This document shows, piece by piece, positions 1-10,567 of a DNA stretch of 64,000 nt. The translations under genes were made by a program, and so were the position numbers. The number at the start of each line of letters is the position of its first letter. Positions within the stretch are counted from its first letter, which is position 1. The stretch comes from Blattamonas nauphoetae. Its lineage: Eukaryota > Preaxostyla > Oxymonadida. The notes under the pieces are model-generated. The model made no database searches, was not told the origin of the DNA, and saw only the letters and a program-made list of their open reading frames with translations. The stretch covers positions 124,001-188,000 of the forward strand of contig JARBJD010000079.1 in the NCBI GenBank assembly GCA_033064195.1, in the 5' to 3' direction.

Positions 1-582
1 AGGGCGCCTGCGATGGTGTGCGTGTTGAAGAACGTAATGCCGTCCGTTAGTGTCAGAGCAACTGAAGAAGTCAGCACGAACTGCGTTGTTTGCGCCAGGA
101 AGGGTGCGTACCCGACAATCCGTCCAAAAAGTGTTGAGAGAACACGGTAATCGTTGGAATCTCCAATTCGGCGTCGATTCTTGGATATGAACGCTAGAAA
201 TGGTTCGATGTGACGGAAGAACTTGTCGGTGAATCTTCTTTCTTGAAATATTAAGCCGAAATTGAGTGGATGCAAGGGACATGAATGGCGGGGACGCTTG
301 AGTGATTGTTCGAATGCTGTCGAGATTGGTTCTCAGAAACAAGGGAATTGCATCTCGGATGAAGGGTTCGATGGGATGTTGGGGGTCTGACGTTGAGTCG
401 AGGTTCATTGAACGACGAATGAAGAGAACGAATGCTGATCCAAACCACAATATCACAATACTCATCATCTCCACATTTCTGAGGTTCTTTCACGAATCTC
501 CTTGACCAGATTCATTGTACAGTGTTGATGGTTGAATGATTGACTTGGGGTTTATCGTTGGTGAGAAAACACTGAATGACAT
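1..582 (-). pseudogene. HEAT-family gene A2, runs off the left edge
   Basis: This is a helical-repeat protein of the HEAT/armadillo-like family that fills this window. It reads from an ATG at 582 towards the left edge, and the 3' end lies outside. The stretch around 50-250 gives 'FFRHIEPFLAFISKNRRR' and 'QFVLTSSVALTLTDG', which match the middle of other family members ('EKYICHLCVNRYSIIDG', 'EFVLHIPIILTIPSCL'). One in-frame TGA follows codon 31 and there is a one-base frame change near 260, so it is either a pseudogene or carries sequence errors. Positions 52-831 match 7842-8621, so the same two lesions occur in both copies. It lies directly downstream of gene A1. Molecular function is unknown; helical scaffolding is inferred from the pattern of hydrophobic helices. 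Confidence 0.5.
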
Positions 583-831
583 GAGTGTCTGTGATTTGAA
601 GAATAGTCAAATGAAGAACGGGACGAAGCGCCCAAATGGCAATGTCCGGCAGACACTTAAATCAACAATCCGTGAAATGGCTTCTCCACGCCTCTTGTCA
701 GCTCCATCCTTCAGTCTGCCTAAAATGGGATATTCCCACCAAAATTGTCGATCAGACATCCAGCTATGTGATCAAGACGATCTTCCCACTGAGAGAACCT
801 GAAAGAATGCAAAAAAGCTCGATCTCGTCCG
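52..831. repeat. 780-bp segmental duplication, copy 1
   Basis: The sequence matches 7842-8621 at a fixed offset of 7790 with no difference that I could see. It covers the 3' end of gene A1 and most of gene A2, whereas the remaining parts of genes A1 and B1 differ clearly from each other. The contrast suggests a recent duplication or gene conversion restricted to this block. Confidence 0.85.
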
Positions 832-3800
832 AGAAGCCTTCTTCACGCAGTTTGGCCAGAATCTGCTGTCCTCGCTTCTGAACAGCTAGATATTCCTCCC
901 ACGATGCACTCACACCTTCGCTCGCACCGTGAAGAAGATCATTGGTTATGTTGGAAGCGTCAAAGAGCGCAAGACTGTCGGTGTACGCCAGCGCTAACGA
1001 TGAAGATGACAGCACAAACTGGGGTAGGTCTAGGCTCAGATCTGAAAAAGTCTAGACGCAGATCTGCAGATCGGTCTAGGCGCAGATCTGAAAGTCTACA
1101 CGCAGATCTGTCATTACACTCGTTCTTATCGATTCTTTACCGCATTTTATTCAACAAACACCTCAATATCCACATCACTTCCACTTTTTTGCTCATTTCT
1201 TACTCTCTGACTTTTTTACAATCTGGGTTCATCGTGGTCAAAGAGATCCTGGGTTGATCTCGGACTGTTCCTTCCCATTAACGCGTCTTACAATGAGAGA
1301 CCCTTCCAGACATTTTTCCGGAACTTTGTCGTCGGATTCACGAACATATAGCCCTCCCGACTCTCCATCTTCTCTACACCGCCGGCATTTAATTCTCCAC
1401 TACCCAGACCGAAGTATGCATTCCATTTGGTCATTTCACCTCTCTTCCCTGATATTCAAGTTCATTTTCCTTGATCTCCGAGCCCATCCTCCACTATGTT
1501 CCGTCTGAAAAGTCAACTCCAGCTCCCATCGACAGCCTCGACGGACGGTGGTCACTCAGTATTCGAATCCGATCACAACTGAGAATTTCTACTTACAGAA
1601 AAGAGGAAGAATTGAAACAGAACGTCCAGAATAGCGAAAACAGTACAACATTGTGAGAACGACCAAGAAAGGCGACGATGCGAAGGAAACAAAAGGGAAG
1701 GGGATGAAGACCAACAATTTGAGGTTGATGAGGACATCGAAGGAGAATATGAACAAGCAGAAAAGGAGGATGAAGGAACACGAAGCATGGGAGAGAATGA
1801 AGAAGTTGAAGAAAACGAACATGAACAGACTGGCGAAATGGAAAAAGTTGAAGAAAACGACAATGCTGAAGACAAACAGGAAGAGGCAGTTGAAGATGAG
1901 GTGAACAAGACGATGGAGATGCCGATGACAACCTACAAGAATTTGAGCAATCAGAACGCGAAGACAGAGATGCTGAGGAACAGTATGAAGAAATATGCGA
2001 AGATACCGGATCTTAACAGAATGCACATGGGGAAGAAAACAATGATGATGAAGTTGTCAAAAACGAACATCTCGACGATGAAGTTCATGACCCGACCGGT
2101 CCTGAAAATGAGCAAGCTGAATCTGAACATGAAGATTTGCAGGAGGAAGATGATGTAAATGCTGAAGAAGTGGAATATTTCGAAGAAGACCAAGTTGAAG
2201 ACGAAGAAATCGAAGCAGAAGTCAAAACGCGCTCATTTGGCGCACTAACCTAAAAGAAGAATCAAACGATAAAGAAAACGAGATGCAAGAAAATGAACAA
2301 AATTCTAAGGATGATGCGAAATTTGTAGAACCAGTGGATGAACAAGCAGAAACAGACGATCAATTTGAAGACAATGAACAAGTAGAAGGGACAGAATTAG
2401 AAGCAGAAAAAAGAAGAAGACAGCAAACACTCAGTCAAATCACGGGAGAAAGTTCAAGGAGACAAATCGTCCCGGAGTTCGAAATCCAATCGGACATCCA
2501 AAAGATCAAGCTCCGAATCTCGGAAATCACGCTCATCAGAAGAAAAATTGGATTTCCTCGAAGAAACAAACCTGAAGAACAAGATGGACAGGAGGAAGTG
2601 TTTGAAGACCAACAAGAATATGGAATGGAGGAAGGCAACAGCTTCGATCCTCAGTTGGACAAGAAATCAATGCATTAATGGGAAACCAACGAAAATGAAA
2701 ACGAAATTGTGACAACACGAACATGTGGGGAAACAGAATGTGGAAAAGTAGGATCAGTGCGTGGTACTGATTTCGAATCCACTTCTGACGCTGAAAAGGA
2801 AGAATCAGGCGAAAAAGACGAAAGAAGGAGCGACATGAAGCGAAGATGGAGAAGAAAAGGAAGGAAGAAGAACAACGCGAAGCAGAACGACAACAGTGGC
2901 GAGCGGAGCAAGACGAGAAGAAAGCGAAGGAGAGGGAAGCACGTGAACGAGCATATCGTCTTTCCGACTGACCCAAAACGAAAAAAGAGAAAAACCACTT
3001 GGTCCATATTCAGCCATCAAAGACAAGCAATGTCTAATCCTCGACACCGCCATGTTCAGAAAGAACATCAAACAGAACATGGCAGCCGAACTGAAGAAGG
3101 AGAAAGAGTGTGGGAAACAGGAGGATGAAAAGGAACAAAGTGAGAAGGAAGTGGAGAACCAGGGAGCCATGACAATGACGAAATTAAACGTGATCCCGTT
3201 GGCCCAATGCTCGCTGATCTCGCTGGAGAATGATGGAGAGTGGGTGGTGTTGGACAACATGGGAATTATGGCGATGAGCGCGATGACATACAAATTCAGT
3301 TTGACAAAAACAATAACACAGCCGATCACAATCAAGATCACCGTGTTCAACTCATCGCTGGCAGATCAAGGAATCTTTGCCCAGCCGCTGCTGAGTTTGT
3401 TCACAAACGCCGAGCCCGAGATCCTTCTCAACAACGTGACCTTCAAGAATCTGAAAATGGTCGAGAAGACACAAGATTCCGGTGACACAGATCATCAAGA
3501 TCGAATCGAATGGAGCGATATCATTCACCGACACAACGTTTGACGAATGTGAATATTCGAGCACAGACAATGAAAAGATCTTCATTGCAGGATCACGTCC
3601 TCACACTCAGATCAAGGCAGCGCAATGGAAAGACTCGTTTTTATCCACACAGATTAGATCTGTGCTGATGTATTCTCTGGAGCCGCCTGTGACTCGCATC
3701 CTGCTGAACGCAAGCGTGAATGAGGCAAGCACCCATCCGAACTGTGGGTCGTATCGCTTCACTTGCTCATCGCTGGATTCAGGATATCGCTTAGCAGAGA

Positions 3801-6733
3801 CGAACGAGTTTGAGGAAGTTCAGACGCAGGCGAACTCGGAATTGCTGAAAACGATGCGAATAACACATGAAGAGGTGATTCAGTCGCATTCGGAGGCTGA
3901 AATTCGGACGATCACTCAGAAGAGCGATGCTGGGATCGATGTGAATGCTGAAGGGAAGACAGCAACACTGAAGCACATGATCTTTAAGCTGGTCCCAGCG
4001 ACGACGATGAAAACATTCGTGTCTGTGGAAACTGGTGTCCTGTCGCTGGGAAAAGTGACACATTGGAACAGACACAGACACGGAGCTGGGAGATTCTCTC
4101 CACTGAATGATATGGATCAAGGAAGGGAGCACACTGACGCTGGTGGACACACCATTCAAAAAGCTGAGTTTCACTCACGAGACTCTCTGAACAGTGCTCT
4201 ACATCGAAGCATGGGGAGTTCTGTCGACAACACAAGGCTCACCATTCATGGAAATCAACTCGAACGCGACCGGATCACTTGTGTTCCTGGAATCAGATGA
4301 TTTGGAACGAGACTCGAAGCTGGAGCCTCTGACGTTTTTCTCGTGCGCAACGGAATCTGTTCTTTGGGGAGATGGACGGGGTGGCAGGAAGTCTGGTGTA
4401 TTATTGGTATCCCCCACGTCGACAGAAGAGAAGCTGACAGTGAACGACGATGGGGATGATAATGATGTGTGTGGACTGGTGGAGTTGCCGTGTTCTTCGC
4501 TGGACTTTGGATTTGAACATCTGAAGAAAGAAGAGAAGACACTGGAAACAAGTTTCAAAGTGGAGACGATTCAGGAGAAGGCCAGACGAGCACAATGGAC
4601 AATCTGAAGATGGAGGTTGTGGAAGGAACACGAGAAAAGGCGGTTCTGACACTGCAGCTGCATCGACAATCGCGTTCACTGTGAAGAATGAGGAAAAGCT
4701 GAAGATTGGATACAAAATCTGAACGAGCGTTCTATCAGTTTTGGAAGACAGCACATCGCCATGGCTTGCCAGAATCTCCGTGAAGATCTGTGCACTGGAT
4801 CCTCCCTCGGTGAGGGAGATCAACTCTGATTTCAATTTACTGCAACAATTTCAAAAAATGAGAGGTCACCAACACATTCTTCGTTTTCCACGTCACTTAT
4901 TTTGATATTAGATGTTTTATAGTGAAAAATTGAGACAATAATGACAGATCTGCGTGTAGACTTTCAGATCTGCGTCTAGACGGATCTGCAGATCTGCGTC
5001 TAGACTTTTTCGGATCTGAGCCTAGACCTACCCCACAAACTGGGTCATCGGTTCCACGTGTGGCGAGGATTCGAGAATCGTGGTTATCAAATTGCTGAAA
5101 ATCAGAGCTTCTTTCAGTCATGGACAAAAGTTCTCGGTTTTCCTGTCCAGAAACACTGAGCGGTGAAATTTGGTTTTTATGTTGTCAGACACTTCATCAT
5201 CAAAAAAAACCATTGTGGCGAGAAAATCAGAGCGAGCAGTTGTTTCATGATGGAGATACGGAAGAATGAAGGGTCTGAAAAAAAGTGACAAAAATATGTG
5301 CTCAACCACAATCGACAATTTTTCACTCAGTGAGAGGTGGTGATGAGATGAGATCATTGATACCGAAATTAGCGAGATCCTCAGCCTCCTCCGCAAGAAA
5401 AAGAAAACATTCGTAAAAAAACGTCTACAGTGGAATGGTTCGTATTTCTCACCCACGAACTGTAGACCAGTCTACTAACCTCGATGCGTGTCGATGTTAT
5501 GTCACCTCCACACATGTGTCGTTTCAGCATCGAACTCCTTTCCCAAATCGTCAGACCAGAGTTTGTCATTTTTCCTGCCGATCACTTTTGTCCATGACTG
5601 TTTCTTCACATCGTATTCGCGTCTGTATGAGCACACAAACTTGATGAACGGCTTGATTGGCTCGAGAAACTCGTCAATGAAGGTCTGGTGGAAGGATTCA
5701 ACTGAAATATTTCTTTTTTCCCAAATTTCGAGAGTTGAATCTTGATACGATTCCTTGATGAACGATGTCAGAATTTTCATCATATACTTATTTGGTCCTT
5801 GCCAATAAAACATGTCTCTCTTGTGGCAACTACCTGAGAAAAAAGATATCAAATTAACACTGAACAAAGTACCAATCATTTTAATGTTGTTTTCATGACA
5901 CGAAATGACATTTCTTGAGGCATTGTTGAGAAAAAGCGTGGAAAAAGTCAACTTTTTCTTTGTCACTTTTTTCTCTCCATTGTCAACAAAAAGTGCATTT
6001 TATTTCGTATATACGTCCATTTGTGAGATTACATCAATATTCTGATACGTGCTCGATCATAGATTTTCAAACGACATTGAACACAAAACAGTGAAAAAAA
6101 GAGATGAGGATCGTAGTGAATCAGAGACACTTTTCTCGATCATTCAGCTAGAAAACGATGTTAATGTCAACAAAAAAGTATAATATCATAATTATCTCGT
6201 GATTTGAAAATGATATATGTAATACTGTTGACCCGACATACTTGACCTCCAACCCGACATACTTTACCCAACCCGACATACTTTACTTTACCCGACATAC
6301 TTAACCCATGCCGTCCTGACGCAAGAATGTCGAAGTGGGTGGCAGCAGACGTGTTGCACCATAATCCATCCAGAAGCTCCAACGCTGCCTTGACAAGCTT
6401 TTTGTCGTCTGAGGCGAGAAGGACCACAATTGATTCGGCAAAACCAGAGCAAGATCCACCACTTGGAACAAGTTTGTGGAGGATCGTGTTGGGGGAGAAT
6501 TCATACCAAGAAGCAGGCGAAAGGTACCACAGGAAACGGCATGCATAGTCAGTCACGCCATTAAGATACAGATCGTTTCCTTCATTGACGAAGCAGATAA
6601 GTGACTGGTAGTATCTGGAGGCCTGTCCGAAAGATTGGATGGGGTAGTGTTTGTCCAGCAGAAACTTGGGAACCCTTTGCTCGTTGAAGGGCCAAAGGTG
6701 ATTATACTGGTCTGAGACATAACATAGTCTCAT
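764..6733 (-). CDS. HEAT-family gene A1, interrupted by three insertions
   Basis: The ATG is at 6733-6731 and the stop at 764. The N-terminal part carries 'SRYYQSLICFV', 'CSGFAESIVVLLASDD' and 'ATHFDILASG', and the C-terminal part 'ILAKLREEGFSDEIELF', all family landmarks shared with gene B1 (8554-10033). Coding blocks are 6733-6301, 5833-5601, 5111-5043 and 1021-764, which sum to 993 nt (330 aa). They are separated by a 467-bp intron-like insert, a 486-bp MITE and a 4-kb Mutator-like element. Leaving out each transposon and one copy of its target duplication keeps the frame at every joint, so the host gene seems intact apart from recent insertions. Whether it is expressed is unknown. The protein is probably cytosolic, since there is no signal peptide or membrane segment. 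Function unknown. Confidence 0.65.
1022..1116 (+). repeat. Left TIR of the Mutator-like element
   Basis: It is the inverted match of 4939-5033. It holds several spaced repeats of the AGATCTG core, which make the terminus internally repetitive. Confidence 0.9.
1654..4607 (+). pseudogene. Degraded surface-protein-type gene carried inside the Mutator-like element
   Basis: The plus strand shows a run of coding-like pieces in shifting frames. About 1654-3130 encodes very acidic and basic low-complexity sequence (runs of E, K, D and R, coiled-coil-like). About 3150-3540 and 3545-4300 encode beta-helix-like strands such as 'PEILLNNVTFKNLK' and 'GAISFTDTTFDECEYSS'. Two copies of a family motif follow: 'CGSYRFTCSSLDSGYRL' near 3740 and 'CGLVELPCSSLDFGFEHL' near 4475. 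The same motif, in the form CG-x-C-S/T-[LVM]-x-x-A/G-W, occurs in the surface genes at 15.5-21 kb and 42-60 kb. I infer capture of a host surface-protein gene by the transposon followed by decay. At least four frame changes are visible, so no intact product is expected. Confidence 0.6.
4939..5033 (-). repeat. Right TIR of the Mutator-like element
   Basis: It is the inverted match of 1022-1116 and ends with AGACCTACCC, immediately followed by the second copy of the 9-bp target duplication. Confidence 0.9.
5115..5600. mobile_element. 486-bp MITE, copy 1 (TIR CAGTCATGGACAAAAGT)
   Basis: A perfect 17-bp terminal inverted repeat, CAGTCATGGACAAAAGT, opens and closes the element. A second full copy of the same length lies at 10082-10567. 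The flanking trinucleotide TTT is duplicated (5112-5114 and 5601-5603), and the second copy is flanked by AGA, so a 3-bp target duplication is likely. There is no credible transposase gene. It is inserted in the coding region of HEAT gene A1 after the codons for 'YDVKK'. The transposon superfamily is not decided. Confidence 0.85.
5834..6300 (-). other. 467-bp intron-like insert with repeated donor motifs in gene A1
   Basis: The paralog B1 has no matching sequence here. On the minus strand the segment opens with GTATGTCGGG and closes with TTTTTTCTCAG. Removing it joins codon phase 1 to phase 1 and leaves gene A1 in frame, so it can be read as an intron. Its 5' part is a tandem array of the donor-like motif (6225-6300). 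No second terminal inverted repeat or target duplication was found, so it may be a true intron, an intron-generating element, or a decayed MITE. Confidence 0.5.
6225..6306 (-). repeat. Four tandem copies of an AAGTATGTCGGGT motif
   Basis: The motif recurs about every 20 bp at the 5' edge of the intron-like insert. The core GTCGGGTTG also appears, twice, at 52064-52095 beside the pogo-type remnant, which hints at a shared transposon terminus. Confidence 0.75.
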
Positions 6734-7805
6734 TTCGCAACGAATGTAGCGATGGTATTCTGATCATAACCACAATAAACAATATTCTCATCCTCATCAT
6801 TTCCTTCAGTTATTTTCAATCCAAATCACTTTCAAAATGAATAAACGTGGTTCAGCTTCCACAAGACATCAACAAGAACAGGACAATCTCAACAAGAGCA
6901 ACAAGAACTTCACTTCACCTCCAACCCATCATCATTCGACTCATTAGCCGGGAATTTGTTCTCCAACAGCGACCTGCTCCTCTCCATCCGCTCGTCTTCC
7001 ACCTTCCTTCTGTCTTGTCATCATTTCCTCTTCAGATCTCTTCCGCTTTCCCTCACGAACTCTTCTGACGACGAGGTGTCCGAAACTGGAGATTCACAAC
7101 TGCCCGAATCACTCCTTTTTGTTCTCCTTCCACAGAAGATGCACACACTCTCTTTTGGAGATTGTCTGCAGCTCCTTCAGTTTCTTCGTTTGTTTCTTCT
7201 CTTTCTTCGTCTTGGTTGGCCGTCGCTCGCTGCAATATCCGACGATCTGTCAAGGAAAGAACGTGGTGATCCCAACAGGAGATTCTTTCCAAGCGATCTC
7301 GGCTCAAGAATATTATCAACGCTCAATACACTGCATCTGAGGATAGTCTCGTTCAAAATGCTTGACAAAATGAGCGATTCTCAATGAAATGTGGAAAACA
7401 ATATATGAGCGTGGAAAAAAATCAAATTTCACCTAATTATCGTTCAATTGTTCAATAGGAAGGGTACAGGTGAATTTTTCGATTTCAAGTATGATCGCAC
7501 TTGAAATGGCCGTTTTTAAGATCAGCACCTTTTGGCACACTTTTTTTCATAAAACCGGTTCAAAAACAGTGAAAGGATGGAAAACGACAAAAAAAGAGGT
7601 CTCTATGTGAGACAATGGAAATAAATCATCCATTAAAGAGAAAAATGGAAAAAACATGAAATTTCTGTGTTGATCGAGACAACTTTAATGTTTTTTGAAA
7701 ATGAAAAAAATTACACAAATGAAGAGTTTCGGGATTATAGATGAAGAATCATGATTGTGAGGACAATAGTCTTCGTGGATACAACGAACCCACGCATCCC
7801 TTTTT
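6734..7805. other. Intergenic stretch without a supportable gene
   Basis: Positions 6750-6900 share sequence with 10590-10690 upstream of gene B1, including a short ATG-started frame beginning 'MNK-GS'. Codon changes between the two are mostly non-synonymous, so this is probably a shared 5' flank and not a gene. Positions 6950-7390 are pyrimidine-rich with open frames on both strands and no family match. Positions 7390-7805 are AT-rich and featureless. Confidence 0.5.
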
Positions 7806-8372
7806 TCATTGAGAATCGCTCAAATCAAAAACTGTTCCGTGGTCAGAGCAACTGAAGAAGTCAGCACGAACTGCGTTGTTTGCGCCAGGAAGGGTGCGTA
7901 CCCGACAATCCGTCCAAAAAGTGTTGAGAGAACACGGTAATCGTTGGAATCTCCAATTCGGCGTCGATTCTTGGATATGAACGCTAGAAATGGTTCGATG
8001 TGACGGAAGAACTTGTCGGTGAATCTTCTTTCTTGAAATATTAAGCCGAAATTGAGTGGATGCAAGGGACATGAATGGCGGGGACGCTTGAGTGATTGTT
8101 CGAATGCTGTCGAGATTGGTTCTCAGAAACAAGGGAATTGCATCTCGGATGAAGGGTTCGATGGGATGTTGGGGGTCTGACGTTGAGTCGAGGTTCATTG
8201 AACGACGAATGAAGAGAACGAATGCTGATCCAAACCACAATATCACAATACTCATCATCTCCACATTTCTGAGGTTCTTTCACGAATCTCCTTGACCAGA
8301 TTCATTGTACAGTGTTGATGGTTGAATGATTGACTTGGGGTTTATCGTTGGTGAGAAAACACTGAATGACAT
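7806..8372 (-). pseudogene. HEAT-family gene B2, truncated copy of A2
   Basis: The gene reads from an ATG at 8372 and shares with A2 an in-frame TGA early on and a one-base frame change near 8050. Beyond 7842 the sequence departs from A2: where A2 continues with 'VALTLTDGITFF', this copy runs into a stop after 'VALTTEQFLI'. It is therefore truncated at the edge of the 780-bp duplicated block. It lies just downstream of B1, mirroring the A1-A2 order. No function can be assigned beyond family membership. Confidence 0.5.
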
Positions 8373-8621
8373 GAGTGTCTGTGATTTGAAGAATAGTCAA
8401 ATGAAGAACGGGACGAAGCGCCCAAATGGCAATGTCCGGCAGACACTTAAATCAACAATCCGTGAAATGGCTTCTCCACGCCTCTTGTCAGCTCCATCCT
8501 TCAGTCTGCCTAAAATGGGATATTCCCACCAAAATTGTCGATCAGACATCCAGCTATGTGATCAAGACGATCTTCCCACTGAGAGAACCTGAAAGAATGC
8601 AAAAAAGCTCGATCTCGTCCG
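7842..8621. repeat. 780-bp segmental duplication, copy 2
   Basis: It matches 52-831 at offset 7790. The first differences on the right are at 'gagagtcc' versus 'gagaagcc', close to the end of the B1 coding region. Confidence 0.85.
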
Positions 8622-10033
8622 AGAGTCCTTCTTCACGCAGTTTGGCCAGAATCTGCCGTTCTCGCTTCTGAACAGTTGGATATTCCTCCAGCCATGAACA
8701 TACGTCATCCAATACATGGTCAAGAAGAGCAACGGTCACGGTGTGAGATTCAAAGAACGCAAGACTGTCGGTGTACGCCAGCGCGAACGATGAAGATGAC
8801 AGGATATACTCCGTCATCTGTTCCATGTGTGGCGAGGATTCGAGAATCTTGGTTATCAAATTGCTGAAGATTAGAACTTGTTTCTCATATTCGAATTCGC
8901 GTCTGAACGTGAAAATAATCTCGAGGAACGGTTCGATTGGCTCGAGAAAGTAGTCGACGAAGGTCTGGTGGAAGGATTCAACTGAAATGTTTCTTTTTTC
9001 GCAAATTTCGCAAGTTGAATCTGGAGAGGAATCTGTGATGAACAATGTCAGAAGTTTCATCAGAGACTTATAGTACCCGGACAAACCCGTTAGAGCGGAT
9101 TAACCCGTTAACCCTTCCAAAGGGACGAAACAGTCTCCCCTCTTCATCTTAATTCTCCTTCCACTTCACATTCATGCATTTCCTCATTTTTTTTAAAACT
9201 AGAGTTCTTCATGAAAGAATGATTGTGAAATGCAAAGCGAAAAGTGAACGTTGTTTTTTGAACGAAGTTAAACAAATCTATTTCCGAGAACTAGAGGGAT
9301 CATGTGTTGCGAGTCGAGCTGTTCATGGTCAGAATAACTTGCGCTGTGTCGTCGTTGGCATTTCATCCATTTGAATAGACCCATTGTCTTTGATCCAATC
9401 TCTGAAAGAGTCACAATTCCTTCCAGAATTCTCACTAGGGTTTTCTTACAGGTACAACTGATGAGTTGTGTGAAAGAGATGATATATGTGAAATGGGGGA
9501 TGTTTTAACGGGTTTATCGGAGTTAACGGGTTTATCCGACCACTATTATTTGGTGCTTGCGAATCAAGCAATTGCTCTTCGTAGAAGTATTCTGGGAGGA
9601 GTGCGAAGAGTCCTGACGCAAGAATGTCGAAGTGGGTGGCAGGAGATGTGTTGGACCATAAATCACGCAGAAGCTTCAACGCCGCCTTGACAAGGTCGTC
9701 GTCGTTTGTTGTTAGGAGTACCACAATTGATTCGACAAAACCAGAACAAGATCCATCACTTGTTGGAACAAGTTTGTAGAGAATGTCGTCGGGGGAGCAT
9801 TGATACCAAGAATCAGGCGAAAGGCACCACAGGAAACGGCATGCATAGGAAGTCACGTCTGTGAGATACAGAGAGTTTCTTTCCTTGACGAAGCAGATAA
9901 GTGACTGGTAGTATCTGGAGGCCTGTCCGAAAGATTTTCTGTGCTTGTATTTGCCCAGCAGAAAATCAGGAGGCCTTTCCTCGTTGAAGGGCCATAGCTG
10001 ATGATATTCGTCTGAGTCTGAATATCTTCTCAT
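8554..10033 (-). CDS. HEAT-family gene B1, interrupted by a 475-bp MITE
   Basis: The ATG is at 10033 and the stop at 8554. Coding blocks 10033-9546 and 9067-8554 sum to 1002 nt, a 333-aa protein close to A1 (330 aa). Landmarks in order are 'SRYYQSLICFVKE' (about residue 35), 'SGFVESIVVLLTTND' (about 90), 'THFDILASGLFALLP' (about 125), 'SVESFHQTFVDYFLEPI' (about 185) and 'ILAKLREEGLSDEIELF' near the C-terminus. Without the MITE and one TTA the frame runs through 'QAPNKSLMKLL', matching 'QGPNKYMMKIL' in A1. No signal peptide or membrane helix is seen. The family is lineage-specific and helical-repeat-like; partners and function are unknown. Confidence 0.7.
9071..9545. mobile_element. 475-bp MITE with TTA target duplication
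   Basis: The ends (9071-9110 and about 9506-9545) are imperfect inverted repeats of about 37 bp that contain doubled AACCCGTTA motifs. The element begins TAGT and ends ACTA. TTA is duplicated on both sides (9068-9070 and 9546-9548), and gene A1 shows the empty site with a single TTA. A 3-bp TTA duplication is what PIF/Harbinger-type transposons leave, but no transposase is present, so the superfamily is inferred. It interrupts the B1 coding region. Confidence 0.8.
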
Positions 10034-10081
10034 TTCGCAACAAATGGAGGAATGGTGTTTTGATCATGCCCACAAGAAAGA

Positions 10082-10567
10082 CAGTCATGGACAAAAGTTC
10101 TCGGTTTTCCTGTCCAGAAACACTGAGTGGTGACATTTCGTTTTGGTTTTGTCGGACACTTCATCATCAAAAAAGAACATTGTGACGAGAAAAGCAGAGC
10201 AAACAGTTGTTTCGTTTTGGAGATACTGAAGAAAGAAGAGTCTGAAAAAAAGTGACAAAAATAAGCACCCAATCTCAACCGACAATTTTTCACACTGTGA
10301 GAGGTTGGGACGAGATGAGATCATTTTTGCCGATAGAAGTGAGATCCTACGACTCCTTCACGAGAAAAAGCGAACATTCGCAGAAAAAGTTCTACTGTAG
10401 AATGGTTCGTATTTCTCACCCACAAACTGTAGACCTCTCTACCAACCTCGATGCGTGTCGATGTCATGTCACCTCCACACATGTGGAGTTTCAGCATCGA
10501 ACTCCTTTCCCAAATCGTCACACCAGACGTTGTCATTTTTCCTGCCGACCACTTTTGTCCATGACTG
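10082..10567. mobile_element. 486-bp MITE, copy 2
   Basis: It has the same 17-bp inverted ends and the same length as 5115-5600, with scattered substitutions between the two. AGA is duplicated on either side (10079-10081 and 10568-10570). It sits 48 bp upstream of the B1 start codon, where it could alter the promoter. The equivalent position upstream of A1 is empty. Confidence 0.85.

Larger units (their letters stand above)
1022..5033. mobile_element. 4.0-kb Mutator-like (Pack-MULE-like) element with long TIRs
   Basis: The two ends are about 95-bp inverted repeats (1022-1116 and 4939-5033) with three mismatches, each built from tandem copies of a roughly 17-bp unit containing CAGATCTG. The outermost bases are GGGTAGGTCT and AGACCTACCC. 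The 9-bp direct repeat CACAAACTG flanks the element (1013-1021 and 5034-5042), and the paralogous gene B1 has the empty site with a single copy-length match. Long TIRs plus a 9-bp target duplication are typical of Mutator-like elements. No transposase is recognisable inside; the interior carries a degraded host-type gene instead, as in Pack-MULEs. The element sits in the coding region of gene A1 on otherwise well-matched flanks, so the insertion looks recent. Confidence 0.85.

Noticed and set aside
1022-5033. Polinton or other large virus-like element
   Set aside because: The target duplication is 9 bp and not 6, the length is only 4 kb, and there is no polymerase, integrase, capsid or protease. 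A Mutator-type DNA transposon fits.
6836-6946. Short conserved gene starting 'MNK-GS' (also near 10625)
   Set aside because: The two copies differ mostly at codon positions that change the residue and end at different places. It is better seen as shared upstream flank.
9071-9545. The MITE acting as an intron in gene B1
   Set aside because: Available GT and AG positions at its ends do not join in a compatible phase, unlike the 467-bp insert in A1.
9071-9545. CACTA-type transposon, because one end reads CACTA
   Set aside because: The outer edge of the element is TAGT...ACTA, the reverse of CACTA termini, and the empty-site comparison fixes that boundary.
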